Origin: Rhynchopus euleeides
Taxonomy: Eukaryota > Euglenozoa > Diplonemea > Diplonemida > Diplonemidae
NCBI GenBank assembly: GCA_963210315.1
Contig: OY723290.1
Coordinates: forward strand, 248,001 to 312,000
Direction: 5' to 3'
Length of the DNA stretch: 64,000 nt
Position numbers and translations under genes: made by a program. Below are positions 11,237 through 22,655 of this stretch, piece by piece. Position 1 is the first letter of the stretch. Each line of letters starts with the position of its first letter. The notes below the pieces were generated by a model. That model ran no database searches. It was not told where the DNA came from and saw only the letters and a program-made list of their open reading frames with translations.

Positions 11237-12373
11237 TCAAAGTGCGGCCATCGCCTGTCGTAGTTGTGTTACACCTTGGGCAAGACAAGCCATCCTGCAG
11301 GCCTCATCTTCTTCGTCAGAACTGTCATCCCCCTCCTGCTGTGCGCGTTGGTCAAGCGTGCTCAAAGTCGCCTCGGATGACACGAATGGTGTGAAAGTCG
11401 CCCCCAGCGGGATTGGCATTTTGCACAAGCAGAGCGATAATTTGCGGTGTCCTTCGGGGAACCGGAACAGGAAGTAGGGCGCGCTGATGGGTTCAACGAA
11501 GTCCTGTGTGTTGCAGTGCACAAACCCCTTCTGCAGCTGTGTCAACTGTGTGCAAAGAACATACACAGCCAATCTATGAGCGTGTCGGGTGTGCAGACAC
11601 GGACACAGGATGACTTCTCTATACCCGAGGATCCCGTCCTGCGACAGGTGCGCAACCTTCCAAGGCATGCCCGATGCGCGCCGCTTCTCTTCTGCCATCG
11701 CAAGATCTCTCTCGTAAGTTGCGGAGCTGGCGATTGTAACGGCATCTTTCTTGCGATGTCCGTTCTCTGCTTCTTCAAATTCGTCGTTGTTCTGCAGAGG
11801 CACTGCATCTTCTGGAGCCCACCAATGATGGAGACTGTGTACGTAGGCATTGCGCGTTGATCCCTTTTCGGCATGCTCCATCAACCAGTGAAATATATGC
11901 CCTGAGATCCGAGCACGCAAGAAGGGAATCCGGGCTGACTCATCCTTGCATCCCCAGAAGCGCCAGGGGATGTCTGCATACCGGAAATGCATGAGGTCTG
12001 CAAGGGAGACAAAGAGGTAGCGGAACAAGCCCTTGTAGGTGTGTCCTGTGACAGGCAAGCACGACCTTCCGGAACTGAGCACCTGTCCCATGCTGCGACA
12101 CATTCAGTGCAAGGTTTGTACAGGTCTTGTCGAATATTTTTTTGTTGTCTCATCCAGTACCCTGATCAGCCGCATGGCGAGCCCCTTGCAGTCATGGAGT
12201 GCTGGGGTGACGTAGCGGGCATTGGGAAGCACACCTGCCAAGAGGGAGGGGTAGCCAGCCTCTTTCATCTCAGAGAGAGTCAGGTGCGGGTATCGATGCA
12301 CCTGTTGATACCAGCGTTCTTCTGGGATGTCGCACAGTGAGCATCGGTGCCCTCGCCCCCCGCATCGCCTCAT
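11237..12373 (-). pseudogene. Candidate transposase-like ORF split by one in-frame TGA
   Basis: An 89-codon ORF (12373-12104) ends at TGA and is followed immediately, in the same frame, by ATG and a 288-codon ORF (12103-11237). The two read as one continuous protein. The first part has C-x2-C near its start and a segment 'PALHDCKGLAMRLIRVL'. The second part contains aromatic-rich helices, an acidic stretch (EEGDDSSDEEDEA) and several Cys/His residues. It fills the space between the left TIR and the internal TIR, so a transposase is the natural guess, but I cannot name the family or find a catalytic triad. The TGA may be a lesion or may be read through. The N-terminus starts close to the internal TIR and may be truncated. 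Confidence 0.4.
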
Positions 12374-12392
12374 TGTTGCCCACTGCTGATCT

Positions 12393-12489
12393 ATACTCCC
12401 GCTAGCGGGAGTTGGACTCCCCCTAGTTGAGACTCCCGAAAAGGGTTAAACCCGGTAGTGGTACCCTACCCCCGCTGGAGTCCACCGTG
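12393..12489. repeat. Internal copy of the transposon right end
   Basis: It matches the right terminus at about 13160-13248, including GACTCCCGAAAAGGGTT and GCTGGAGTCCACCGTG, but has an extra segment of about 14 bp (AAACCCGGTAGTGG). No TA follows it. It suggests either a nested or composite insertion, or an end duplicated inside the element. Confidence 0.7.
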
Positions 12490-12638
12490 CAAGGCCGGAT
12501 CAGCCCACGGGTGGGTTTGAGGAAGAAATCTGGGGGGGCAAATTTTGCTGCGACTTCCGGTTTCACCCGGCCGAACTCCAGCATCTATCCAGACCCACGG
12601 TGCCAAGCCGTTCGCCCGTGTCGCGATCATTCGCGGCT

Positions 12639-13019
12639 TCAGGCTGCCCCCGACGACACGTTTGTATCCTGCACCTTGCCATACTTCGCCTCCACCTTGT
12701 ATATGACGGAGAGCGCCCTCCTTCCGCATCGTTGCGACTTCCCTGACAGCGAACTTATCCATGTCAGGGAAGACATGGCGATGATTGCGTTGGCCACCTG
12801 GGTGCTGTGCTGGTGGAGCTCCTTGCTCAACACCGTTGCTAGGAGCCTTCTAATGGATCCCAGTGTCAGCACACTGCCCCCTTTTTTAACAGGGAAGGCC
12901 GTGCAAAAATCATGCACAATGTTTGTCGCCTCCGCAGCCTCGGGACTCTCTGCGCTCTTCTTCTTCTTAATCGACTTTGCCGCCGGCTTCGCTGCCGGCT
13001 TCGTTGTCGTCTTCCCCAT
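12639..13019 (-). CDS. Small basic protein, weakly histone H2B-like
   Basis: A 126-residue ORF with a good ATG. Upstream lies a pyrimidine stretch with CAG about 20 nt before the start, resembling trans-splice acceptors here. The first 30 residues are an Ala/Lys/Pro-rich tail (KPAAKPAAKS-KKKK). Residues about 34-80 weakly resemble the end of helix 2, helix 3 and the C-terminal helix of H2B: 'IVHDFCTAF', then 'LTLGSIRRLLATVLSKEL', then 'HSTQVANAII'. The match is by eye, helix 1 is missing, and residues after 80 are not histone-like. It lies between the internal and right TIRs, so it is either transposon cargo or a captured gene fragment. Another DNA-binding protein is equally possible. Confidence 0.3.
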   Translation of the reverse strand: MGKTTTKPAAKPAAKSIKKKKSAESPEAAEATNIVHDFCTAFPVKKGGSVLTLGSIRRLLATVLSKELHQHSTQVANAIIAMSSLTWISSLSGKSQRCGRRALSVIYKVEAKYGKVQDTNVSSGAA

Positions 13020-13248
13020 TTTTGTGAATCAGGTCTGCGAGCTGGGATGGGTGGAAACGTCCGTTTCGGTTGGTGTGGCTGTACTTCAGTGACGAGTGCC
13101 ACATTGCATAGGTATCATGGGAAAAATGAGTGAAAATAGGTGAAAAGACTCCCGCTAGGGGGAGTCAGACTCCCGCTAGCGGGAGTTGGACTCCCCCTAG
13201 TTGAGACTCCCGAAAAGGGTTACCCTACCCCCGCTGGAGTCCACCGTG

Positions 13249-15869
13249 TACACAACTCCAAATCCGAGTTGTGGAAGCCGGACCTTGTTGTGGGAGAAAA
13301 TCGGCCAAGTGAGGAGGTTTCTTGTGCGAAATTCGAGCAATAAAGCTCAAGTAATCAAATGCCATGACCCCAACCACAACCCCACCCCCTGCCCTCTGCC
13401 CCCCACCCCTGTGCAGGTCATGTGCCCCATCCCATCCCGTGTTGCCTTGTTGCAGATTTTCAAATTGGGAAATTTCAGGTGACCCGATGATAGGGATGTA
13501 CCCCGAGGGTCTACCTGCAGGGATCCACTTTTTGCTATGCCTGCATTGCTGCTGTTTGCGCTTCTCGCCTCCACACACCACCCTGGGGGGAGGGACAGAG
13601 GGCGGAGGGGGCTACACACTTACACAACCGATCCGGTCAAACAATGCCACGTCATCCCCATTGGGGTCCTGGACCGCGGCGTCTCTCCCAGCGAATTGGT
13701 GTCGTCATCAGGCAGGCTAAGTAGTTGTCTACACAGGACATTGGTTTTAAGGGGGTCTGAGTTCTGCGGAACTGGCTTCAAGGGACGCCCCCTCGTAATG
13801 ACTGGGTGGATGGAGCCAAGTAATACCAGGTGGTCGGACACCGGAACTCTCGGCATTTATTAGTCGCGGGAACTGTGTCCGTGTGGTCGGGTGTGACCCC
13901 TTCCGATTCCACTGATTCCACTCTTGAACATGTAGTGTTGAAAGATACTTGGTGTTCTGATGTTTTACAGGGTACTTGACAAAGGAAAGAGGGTGGTCAG
14001 TCTTGTGATCCACCCTGAATCCTTCCTGTGAGCAGCAGATCCACAACACCTCGACTTCTTTCAGCGGCTGTATTGATATTGCCTGACACAGCAAACATGA
14101 TTCAATTGGAGGAACAAGCCTCGTACACCAGCGGCCCAAAAGGTGGATTTCATGTATGGTTTTAGGATTTCCCTTACTACTGATGGTGTAGAGACTACAA
14201 AGCCTGACCTGATGACGCCGCCATGAACCTGGGAGACACGCCGCGTGAGAAGGGACCTCGGTGCGGGGTGGCGTGAAGATCCTGCCTGAGTGCCCTCGTC
14301 GGGACCCGCGGTAAACCGTGGCGTTCCCCCCGAGGCAAGTCCAGGACGAAGGTTGCAGATAACCGCTGCACCTCTTCGTCCGAAAGGAGCTCACAGGATA
14401 GGGGAACTGCCTACACCCTACTCACGACAGTGTATCCGAAAGGTGCACTGCGCGTGTGGTGGCGGTGTCGGGTCCAGACCCACCTCGTTCCCCCAGGCCC
14501 GTCAGCTGTTGCCCCTCCAGGGGTGGCTGCTGTCTGGCATGGGGGGCGCCCTCCCTGCCTTGCAAGGGAAAATGTAGAACGGCATGCTGCCCGTTTCTTC
14601 ATTTTTTCACCTTGCCTGGCAGGGGGGGGCCCACCCTCACGGGGGGAAAAAGAGGAACGGCATGCTGCCCGTTCACTCTTTTTTCCTCCCGTCGTGGGTG
14701 GGCGGCCAACTACCCGGGTACCCGGGGTATCCGGCCGGGTACCCGGCTGGGTATCCGGCCCGGGTACCCGGGTATCCGCCGGGTACCCGGGCCGGTAACC
14801 GGGACCTCCCGGGTACCCGGAAAGGTGGAGACCGCGTCGTGCACGGAGCGGGGGGGGGGGGGGGGGTGGCCGCCCACCCGACAAGCCACCCGACAAAACC
14901 AAAGAAACAATCAAAAAGCAAGGTTGCCACTCAAACCCACTCATCCCCAGAGCCTCGACAAAGGAGACATTTTGTGCTTCCTTTGCACCGACAACGGGAA
15001 TTTCAAAACGCACACATCAAGAAGACACCACGGCGATGGGGAGAGCCTTTGGCACATTGCAGAGCTTGTTGAGAAGTCATTTGGACTCCTGGACGGGGGG
15101 GGTGGGGGGAGGGGGGATGGGTGGGGTACCCGTCAGAATTTGAAATCATCAGGAGTCAGAACCGCCTCTGATTTTGGTGATGGAGGGTACTTTGGTTTGC
15201 TCTTTGCTGGCATTATGGAGACATGCCGAACATATCATCTTCATCATTTTATCCGATCACCGGCATCTGGGGAGGGCGGCTTGGTAGAAGCAGCACGCTT
15301 CCTCTCATACAAACCATCAAGGGTACGTTCTGTGACTTGCAGTGGGTGTGGGTGTGGGTTGGGATTGGTTGGGTGATTACTTTCATTGAGAGGCTTGAGA
15401 GGGTTGGGTGCAGTGCTATAATTTTCAAACGAGAAGGGCGCGGTGGGAAACAAGAGAGTGTATCACAGTCACGAGGTAAGACACTTAGCTGAGGGGCCTG
15501 GAGTTCATTGAATTCGGTTGAATCTCAAGAGAGAAGAGGGACCAATAAAAGCTGGCGAACCACACGGCGAATAGGGGCCTATCGTTGGATCCGCCAAACT
15601 GCTTTTTATCTGTCAACAGCAACAAAAAGAAGCTCGAAAAAAAATGACAAGTAAATAATAATGATAATAACAGCAAGTTCAGCGCGGGTCCAATGCCCGA
15701 GCCTTTATATCAAACGAGAACAACAAAACGACAACAAGGGGACAACAATCGGCCTGATGGGAATCTTTGGAGGGGGTGGGGCAGCCGCGGCTGTACATTC
15801 GTACTCACGATACATCTGCGATATGCGTGTTGCCGGACTCTGTGCAGCCTCGACCAATTCGCTGACTTT
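13249..15869. other. Repeat-rich spacer with no supported gene
   Basis: A 215-codon minus ORF at 13747-14394 has no recognisable features. Around 14560-14690 a short segment containing GAACGGCATGCTGCCCGTT occurs twice (near 14578 and 14655). The inverted palindrome array at 14708-14822 follows. 14900-15860 has only simple repeats and the flank of the retrotransposon ending at 15870. Confidence 0.5.
14708..14822. repeat. GGTACC palindromic repeat array, right copy (inverted)
   Basis: Same CCGGGTACCCGG-type palindromes as 10378-10562, but its border (AGGTGGAGACCGCGTCGTGCA, just to the right) is the reverse complement of the left array's border. The two arrays therefore face each other about 4.4 kb apart and bracket the TIR transposon. 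Confidence 0.8.
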
Positions 15870-17230
15870 TTTGAACGATTTTGAACGATTTTTGGCCGTG
15901 CTCGTAGCATTCCCCGTTGAGGGGGTCGCTATTTCGTGTTCTCCTGGCCGCACGGAGGCATTGCCTTACGTCGCCTCTTCCTCTTTTCCTTTGGTGGTGT
16001 GTTGGTCTGGCACAGAGGGCGGGACCGTGCTGATATGCACAGTGACGACTCTCCCTTTTGTTTTGTGCCCGCCTCCACCGAGATTCGGCTGATGCCTCTC
16101 AGACTGGGGGCGGGCGGTCGCCGACGCTGACGCGCCTGGCGGCCTGTGGAAAGTGACGTGGGGCTGGGATGGGGGGGGGGGGGTGCTGGGAGGTCGGGCC
16201 GAAGCCCTTGTTCTCTGATGATGTTATTTGGTTCACGCGTTCAGGTAGTCCTTCTCGCCGTGCTCCGTTACCCCTGCCTCGGCCAGGTAGCGCAGCGCCT
16301 CCTTGCAGTTGTGCAACAGCAGGTTGTGCACGTTTGTGGCTGTGAGGTGGTGTCGGGCCGACGCTGTCGCGGGGCAGCCGAAGAAGAGGTGCTTCAGTGA
16401 GACCCCAGGCGGGGGGTGGCCCGGCGCATGCTTCAGGCAGGGTTGGCAAGGTGGTTGTGCCGTGCCCGGGATGTCATGGTCGTAGACCAGGCGGTGGTGG
16501 TCGGCCCGGAGTCGGCGGATGGTGGTTTCCCCTAAGCGGGTGAGTCCCTCCATGCGGAGGTCGGGGCGTTGCAGTCGCGTCTCCCCGATTCCCGAACGGT
16601 ACGCGTACACGCTGTCCGTGCGGGGCACCGTTGCGTCGTTGTAGATGTGTCGGCGGAGGACGACACGAGCCGACGCGAGGCTAACCGGTTCCATCTGCGG
16701 CCGGAAGGCACCGATTTGCGCCTGTTTGTCAGCGAGTTCGTTCCCTGCTACCCCAACGTGTGACGGGATGTAGCGGAGGTGGGTGGTGACATCGTGGGTT
16801 TGGGCGAGCTCGTTCAACCACCTCCAGATGTCCCATTCGGTGGATCCTCTCGCTCGCTGCGGGCCGCTCAGCAGCGCGTTCAGTGCGCTCTGCGAGTCTG
16901 TGAGGATGGCGATCGTTTCGCCTGGGGATACCAGGGTGCATAGGTGAGCGAGGGATTCTCTGATGGCCACCAGCTCCGCCTGGTAGCTGATGCAGCGGAG
17001 TCCTGCCGGCCAGGCGAGCTTTTTCCTGAGGCGGCCCTCCGGCATGCTGTACACCGCTGCTCCTGCGCCGCCCTGCTGTTGCCGCGATGTGGAGTTGGAG
17101 ACTGACCCGTCGGTGTACACATGCCAGGCGCATGTCGGGAGGGCCTGGATGGTCTGCTCTGCCAGGTCCCGGAGGGTGTCTTTCGGGGTGGCGGCCTTTG
17201 GGGCGGTGAGCCCCGGCAGCGTCGCCAGGA
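15870..17230 (-). mobile_element. 5'-truncated copy of the ingi-like retrotransposon
   Basis: It is nearly identical to 28266-29626 of the full-length element, including the whole 3' UTR and the CGTTCAAA-type tail. Only a few substitutions and a G-run length difference are visible. Homology stops sharply at 17230 (GTCGCCAGGA), where the full element continues into the RT-to-RNase H linker. Such 5' truncation is typical of target-primed reverse transcription. The high identity implies a recent insertion. No clear target-site duplication was found. Confidence 0.9.
16233..17230 (-). pseudogene. RNase H and C-terminal zinc-knuckle remnant of retrotransposon ORF2
   Basis: This is the C-terminal third of ORF2. 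The RNase H motifs are intact (YTDGS, the AELVAIRESL helix, ILTDSQSAL, and HVGVAGNELAD). A C-x2-C..H..C cluster follows (CQPC..LKHLFFGC). The open frame continues 60 codons beyond the truncation into unrelated flanking sequence up to 17411, so that N-terminus is fortuitous. EN and RT are missing, so the copy cannot mobilise itself. Confidence 0.9.
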
Positions 17231-18782
17231 GTTTTTTTCCCGAGCTGAGTGAGCCCCTGCTCTCGGAAACTGAACACAGGAGGGCCATGCTTGCACAAAG
17301 CGCGCCCTGTGATGAGGTGGGGAATTGTTGTGGCGAAAGCAGTAGAGTAGAACTTACAGTGATCGCGACAGGATCCTGGTAACCCACCTGTTCCGTATTC
17401 TTTTTTGCCAAAAGAAGCCAGGCAAATGGGCATTAGTTTCAAGGTTCACTTGGGTACTTTCAGGACGTGGCCTCATTCGCTGAAATATTAGTGCAGCAGG
17501 TATACCCGGTTTTGGCAGCGCCAGAACTAGCGGACGAACAGGACAAGGTACATCTCATTCCGAGATGCTTCAAAGACAAGGCAGGAAATAATTATAACAC
17601 GGAGGCGACCAAGAATCGGTAGTAACCCCAACATAAGAACATCAATGGGATGGTCAGATATGGCAGCAGAGTCGATGCAATGTCGGATGCAAATAATGTG
17701 AGGGGGCTTGCACGTCCCCCCCTTTAGTGTACGGATATCGCATCAAAACCTGTGCGTATTCGGGTAGGCCTCGGCCAAAACTGCCGCCATCAACCACACC
17801 CTTTTCCAAAAGCTATTGGCGAGAACATCACTGTACCTCAATGTTCATAGTGTTATGAAGGGGCCGTTCTGTTAGTTCTTGATGGGTCAGGATACAAAAA
17901 TGTGTGTTCGGGATAGTCTGTACCACTTCAATGAAAAAAATCCGCCCGCCCCAGGGGGTTTTGTGCTGTTCTCTGAGGGTTGTGAGGGAGTGGGGGGAGG
18001 GGGGGTGGGCTTGTGAAAAAGAATCGATGGGGGCGTTGTGAAATACCGGGGAGGCTGAGCATGTGTGTTGTCTGTGTTCTTAACTTGCAAAAGGGCTCGT
18101 CAGTTTCTCATCTGACACTGCCAGACTGAGGACAGTGCCCTTCCTGCTGACTCCACCCAATCACACTGACGATGCGATCGCAAATGTATGCACTTTTCGC
18201 CGACATCGGGGTGTGATATACATGTAACTAAGGCAAAGAGCTCAATGGCAAAATTGCTGGGAACAGAAGACTGATCAAATGAGACCAGATGTGATCGTTT
18301 TGTACGAATCCGGGTGAATTGTTGAGTGTTGAGCGAGCATACTTCCACCAATCTCGCATTGTGCAGAAAAGGACTCACTTTCGGCATCTGTTCCTCTACG
18401 AGCTTGATCTTTCGCTTGATGCAGTGCCACTTTCCACGCAAAGGAGCTGTGCGAAAATATATGCCTGCTGAAATGCGCGCGAGGTGGCAGACACAGAGAT
18501 ATGTGGGCGCCGGCACCCAGCTATTTCTTTCACTGATCGCTGCATTTCTCGAATTGAAGAAACCGCCCCTCCCGCCAGTCGGCGCTATATACTGGGCCCT
18601 TGGGGACTCATATCAGGATTTCCCCAAGTTGCCAGCCCGCTCAGAAATGCAGAAAAGTGAGGAAATAGTGAGCTGTGCCCCACAAACCTGGTTTGTAAAA
18701 GTGCACAGTGGTTGACACAGCGACGCAGGGTGAAAGGCCTCACGATAAAACAAATTTGTGGCCTGTGGTCCTGTCAGCAGAG

Positions 18783-21480
18783 GATTTTGAACGTTTTTTC
18801 TTGTTGGCCGCCCTTGCAGCCCCCCCCCCCCCCCACGGTGAGGGGACTGCGACTGTTATTATTCTGTACAAAAACCCCTCCCCCCCTGAGAGAGGGACAC
18901 CCTGGTCCTGCTGTCCGGGAAACAAAGCGGGCGCACACCACCCAGCACACCTTCACGTCTCGTCTGTGTTCACTGCGGTGGATATGCCTTCATGACTTCG
19001 GTTTACGACAGGAAGAGGTCTGAGCGCAAATATGCGTGTGCTTGCGGAGAGGCTCTGAAGAACCAAATGTAAAAATTGGGCCCTCAGCTGCAGAAAGCGT
19101 GCGCCACCGCAGCAGATATAGGCGGCTTGAGGGAGGTCCCTCGCGGAAATGGTTCATGAATAAATTACAGCTGCGAATAAAAAAATGGACCTTTTTGTTG
19201 CATGCGACGTCCGCCGTCACAGCACAAAAGGTGTCTCGGCCCCTGGGGTGGTTCAGACCCGTTGGTGTTTATGCGGGAAGAAACATCGGCGGCATGGAAG
19301 AGAGACCTCACACCACAGAAACAAAGGGGCTTGCTCCAAAAAGTTGCAGGGGGGAGGGGGGTTTGATGATGTAGGTGGTGGAAACATCCACCGTTTATCT
19401 TGGCAACCATTCTTTTTTGTTGCCTAAATAACGGATGGAAACAAGCGTACCAAGGCGGGAGTGTGTGTGTGTGTGTGCGGTAGGGTTTCGTGTGTCTTCA
19501 GTTCTTTGAGAGGGTTCGATCATCAAGAAATATTCATTTTTTTGAACGATTTTGAACGATCACCAACACGACATTTATTGATCTGACTGACCTTCGCAAA
19601 ACAACACAGCTCGGCATCGATACGCGCTGCTGGTGCACTTGATCACCGTGCCGGGTTCTTTGGGGCAAAAAATTGAACCCCAATGGCAGCACAAAGAAGA
19701 AGGGCTCAAGATTCGAATGCCGAAGGGTCATCGGATTGTAATTCTTGACCAACTCCCCCCCCAGTGGGGGTGTTTTTTGTTTCTTCGGGTGGTTCTTCGT
19801 TGACACGAGCAGAGGGTGGTCATCTGAATTGGAAACAAGGCACAGCCACCAGATTCGCATGACATTCAAACGATTGTTGACCGTGCTCCGAGCACCCCCT
19901 GTGAGCGGGACGCTGTTTCGGGTTCTTCTGGCTGCACGATTGGCATTTGGTTCATGATTTGATGAATCTCGGCGATTGGCTTCATTTGTTGGTGGTGGTT
20001 GCGATCCGACGAGACACTTCAGTTCCTTGGTTCGCTGTCTGCTCGATACGGCCAGCCTGCGTGCCATTTCCTCACAAGACAACTCTCCACACGAGAGGGC
20101 CTGTGAGGGACATCAGGTTCTTTAAGCATCGGCAAGTCGCTTAACAACGGCGAAGGCTGGTTGCGCGGGCAAGGCTGAAAGATTTTTAGTTCTACGTTGG
20201 TTCATCAGCCGTCAGAGGGCATCAACATTTTCGACGCTCCATATTACTGCGGCGCGGCCGGTAGTTCTGAAGAATCTGTCACACCACTTACACTTGCCAG
20301 TGGTGTGTATTGAGGTCTGACAACGGAGCAATAAAATGGTTAGCAAGAGTGAGATGCTCTAAGGTGCAACATAGTGAGGTTGGCACCACACAACTCCTGT
20401 GGCAGCCCGAGACAGTTCAACAGAGCGAGGCACCCCCCCGCCCCTCGCCCCCCGCCCCTAGCAGGCTGTGTTCCCTCTTCATTTCGCCGTTGAGATTGAA
20501 CTCCCCATCGGTCCCCGCATTTGAGAACTGGCCAAGACTAGCTAAGCCCTGGGCAGAGGAATCCAGAGAGAGAACGCCCCTTCTTCGGCTTTTTCGAACG
20601 GTGTCTTTTCTTTTTTGCACAATACACAGGCGGTTGCAGGCGGCGCCACGTTGCTGTGGGAAAACAGTTGAGCAGGAAAGGCAAACAAGGGTGGTGGCGC
20701 TTGTTGTTGTGGAGCCTTGCCTGGTTTTGCTGTCATTTTGTCTGCTGAAGGTCATGCGAATGGGATTGCGAGAGCCTTTCAGCAGCCAGCCACAGGCGCA
20801 ACATCCATCTCCCCCCCCCCCCCTCACTCCGCGCCCGCAGAGCCAAGACGACACGTCAGCACAGGTGGAAAAGTAATTCTGAAAAAAACGGAGGGATCTT
20901 GAACGATTAGAACGATTCTGAGCCGTGTCCAGATCCGCCCGGATAGTGCGTTCCTATTTGCATCGACGACCGAAAAAGCCAGACGAGACAAATTTATTCG
21001 GTCGGCAGTCACGAGCTAGGATGAGGGGTTTGAGAACAGCCACGGGGTATCTTTGTGTCACAGCCCACGGCGGGTTGGCAGGTCAAACGAGCTTGATGGT
21101 CAGTCGGTGCAGCACAGGGGGGTAGATCGATGAGGAAGGGCGGGGGAGGGGGGGGGGGCCCGAAAGAAAGCGAGGGGTGGGGTAGGGTGGCAAGAGGGCA
21201 AATTGTCAACAGGAATACAGCCGATGTGTAGTCAGCAACTTTTGAAAAACGTTTGAGTTTGAGAGCCTCACATGAGCTGGCGAGGTGTCCCACTTTTGGA
21301 AGGTTCGCGACCCCCCCGCCCACAGGTATCTTTTTTTGATGGGGGTCTTCGCGCGACACGACGATGGAAGAGAAAATGCACCAAATTACCGCGTCAGCAT
21401 CCATAGGCGGCTTCCTATTTTGAACGAAATTTGATTCAGAACAGGCTTTTTGGCCGTGTCTCGCAACCCCGCACACACAC
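18783..21480 (-). repeat. Cluster of decayed retrotransposon 3' ends
   Basis: At least five remnants carry the (TT)GAACGATT tail followed by a GGCCGTG/GGCCGC box on the + strand: near 18783, 19541, 19863, 20898 and 21417. The one at 19863-19955 keeps about 80 bp recognisably homologous to the 3' UTR of the full element (GACCGTGCTCCGAGCA.., GGTTCTTCTGGCTGCACG). They are short, 5'-truncated, non-coding and all oriented as if transcribed on the minus strand. They recall the SIDER-type degenerate retroposons of trypanosomatids. Confidence 0.55.
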
Positions 21481-22471
21481 CCGACCCATTTGGTGAGGTG
21501 GTGAGGTGGTGACGGGCCGACGCTGTGGTCGGAGAAGACGTGTCCGTGGCAGCCGTTTTGGTCAGCCCGCGTCACAGAGCGGAGGTGCCCGCAGCGTCGG
21601 AGGTGAAGAGGAGGGGACCGTCAGAGACGGGCAGTTCTCATTTTTTTTGGTTTTGGCGCAGAAACGGCAAAAAAAGAATCGTTGCAGGTGTGTGTCCCCA
21701 TGTTAGCAGACTGACAGAAGAAATAGAAAGCTAATCGTAAAAATTCAGGAGAGCAGGGAAGCATATGAACCGCCTCATGCAGCAGGACTCCCCTCCAGAT
21801 CGGGCCTCGGAAGCCGATCCCGGATTGTGTCCGAGCCCAGAAGACTGGTCCAGCCCCCACTCCCACCCCAGAGAAACAGGGGCAACCTGTTGCGCAAGTC
21901 CCGGCACCCACAAAAGAAAATTTCAGCACAATTCTATGCATTTGCAACATGCACTTCTGCCCGGGGGGAACGGCAGCTTCCCACCCCAACCACGCCCGCT
22001 GCACACCAGACCCCTCACAAACGCATCGATCTGGTTTTTCACGCCGGATACTGCGCTTGAGCCCCGTCGGAATACGAACAGAATGGGGATGATGGTCGGC
22101 TGGGGTGGCTCAGGATGGGCCGAGAGGGAATAATTGTGGAGAAATGGTAACAAGGCGTAAAAACAGGTAAAGTCGGTGGGTGGGAAGGGTGGGAGAGGGG
22201 TGGGAGAGGGGTGGGTGTGTGTGTGTGTTTTGTTGTGGCATCCGCGACCACCAGCCAGACACGGGGGACGAGCACAACGTTGCCAGAAGGCGTTGTGCTC
22301 ACGGAGTATAGACGCAATTCGCACCCAACCGCTGAAAACACGGGATAAAATACCTACCTCCTGTGCTATTTCTTTGATTGAGCAAACTGCCGATGGTGGC
22401 CATTTCTCGAAGCGTTCCAAGGAATTGAATTTTTGGGAATAACCCCCGAGATGGGGATCAAACTTGCGACA

Positions 22472-22655
<184 letters not shown>

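Larger units (their letters stand above)
10922..13248 (-). mobile_element. 2.3-kb TA-flanked DNA transposon with about 150-bp terminal inverted repeats
   Basis: The ends are inverted copies starting CACGGTGGACTCCAGCGG. Homology continues through ACTCCCGCTAGCGGGAGT palindromes to an inner block near 11040-11078 (left) and 13117-13150 (right). TA flanks both ends (10920-10921 and 13249-13250), consistent with a TA target duplication of the Tc1/mariner kind. The interior carries a candidate transposase ORF (11237-12373, minus), an internal right-end-like TIR (12393-12489), and a small ORF (12639-13019, minus). The superfamily is not assigned because no DDE triad could be identified with confidence. 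A 203-bp MITE with the same ends lies at 59745-59947. Confidence 0.75.

Noticed and set aside
13747..14394. 215-codon minus ORF
   Set aside because: No domain or coding-like periodicity; it crosses repeat-rich spacer.
10378..14822. CRISPR array
   Set aside because: The palindromic units overlap, with no spacers of uniform length and no cas genes; the organism is eukaryotic.
19700..19740. Possible tRNA T-arm (GATTCGAATGCC)
   Set aside because: No acceptor or anticodon stems could be folded around it.
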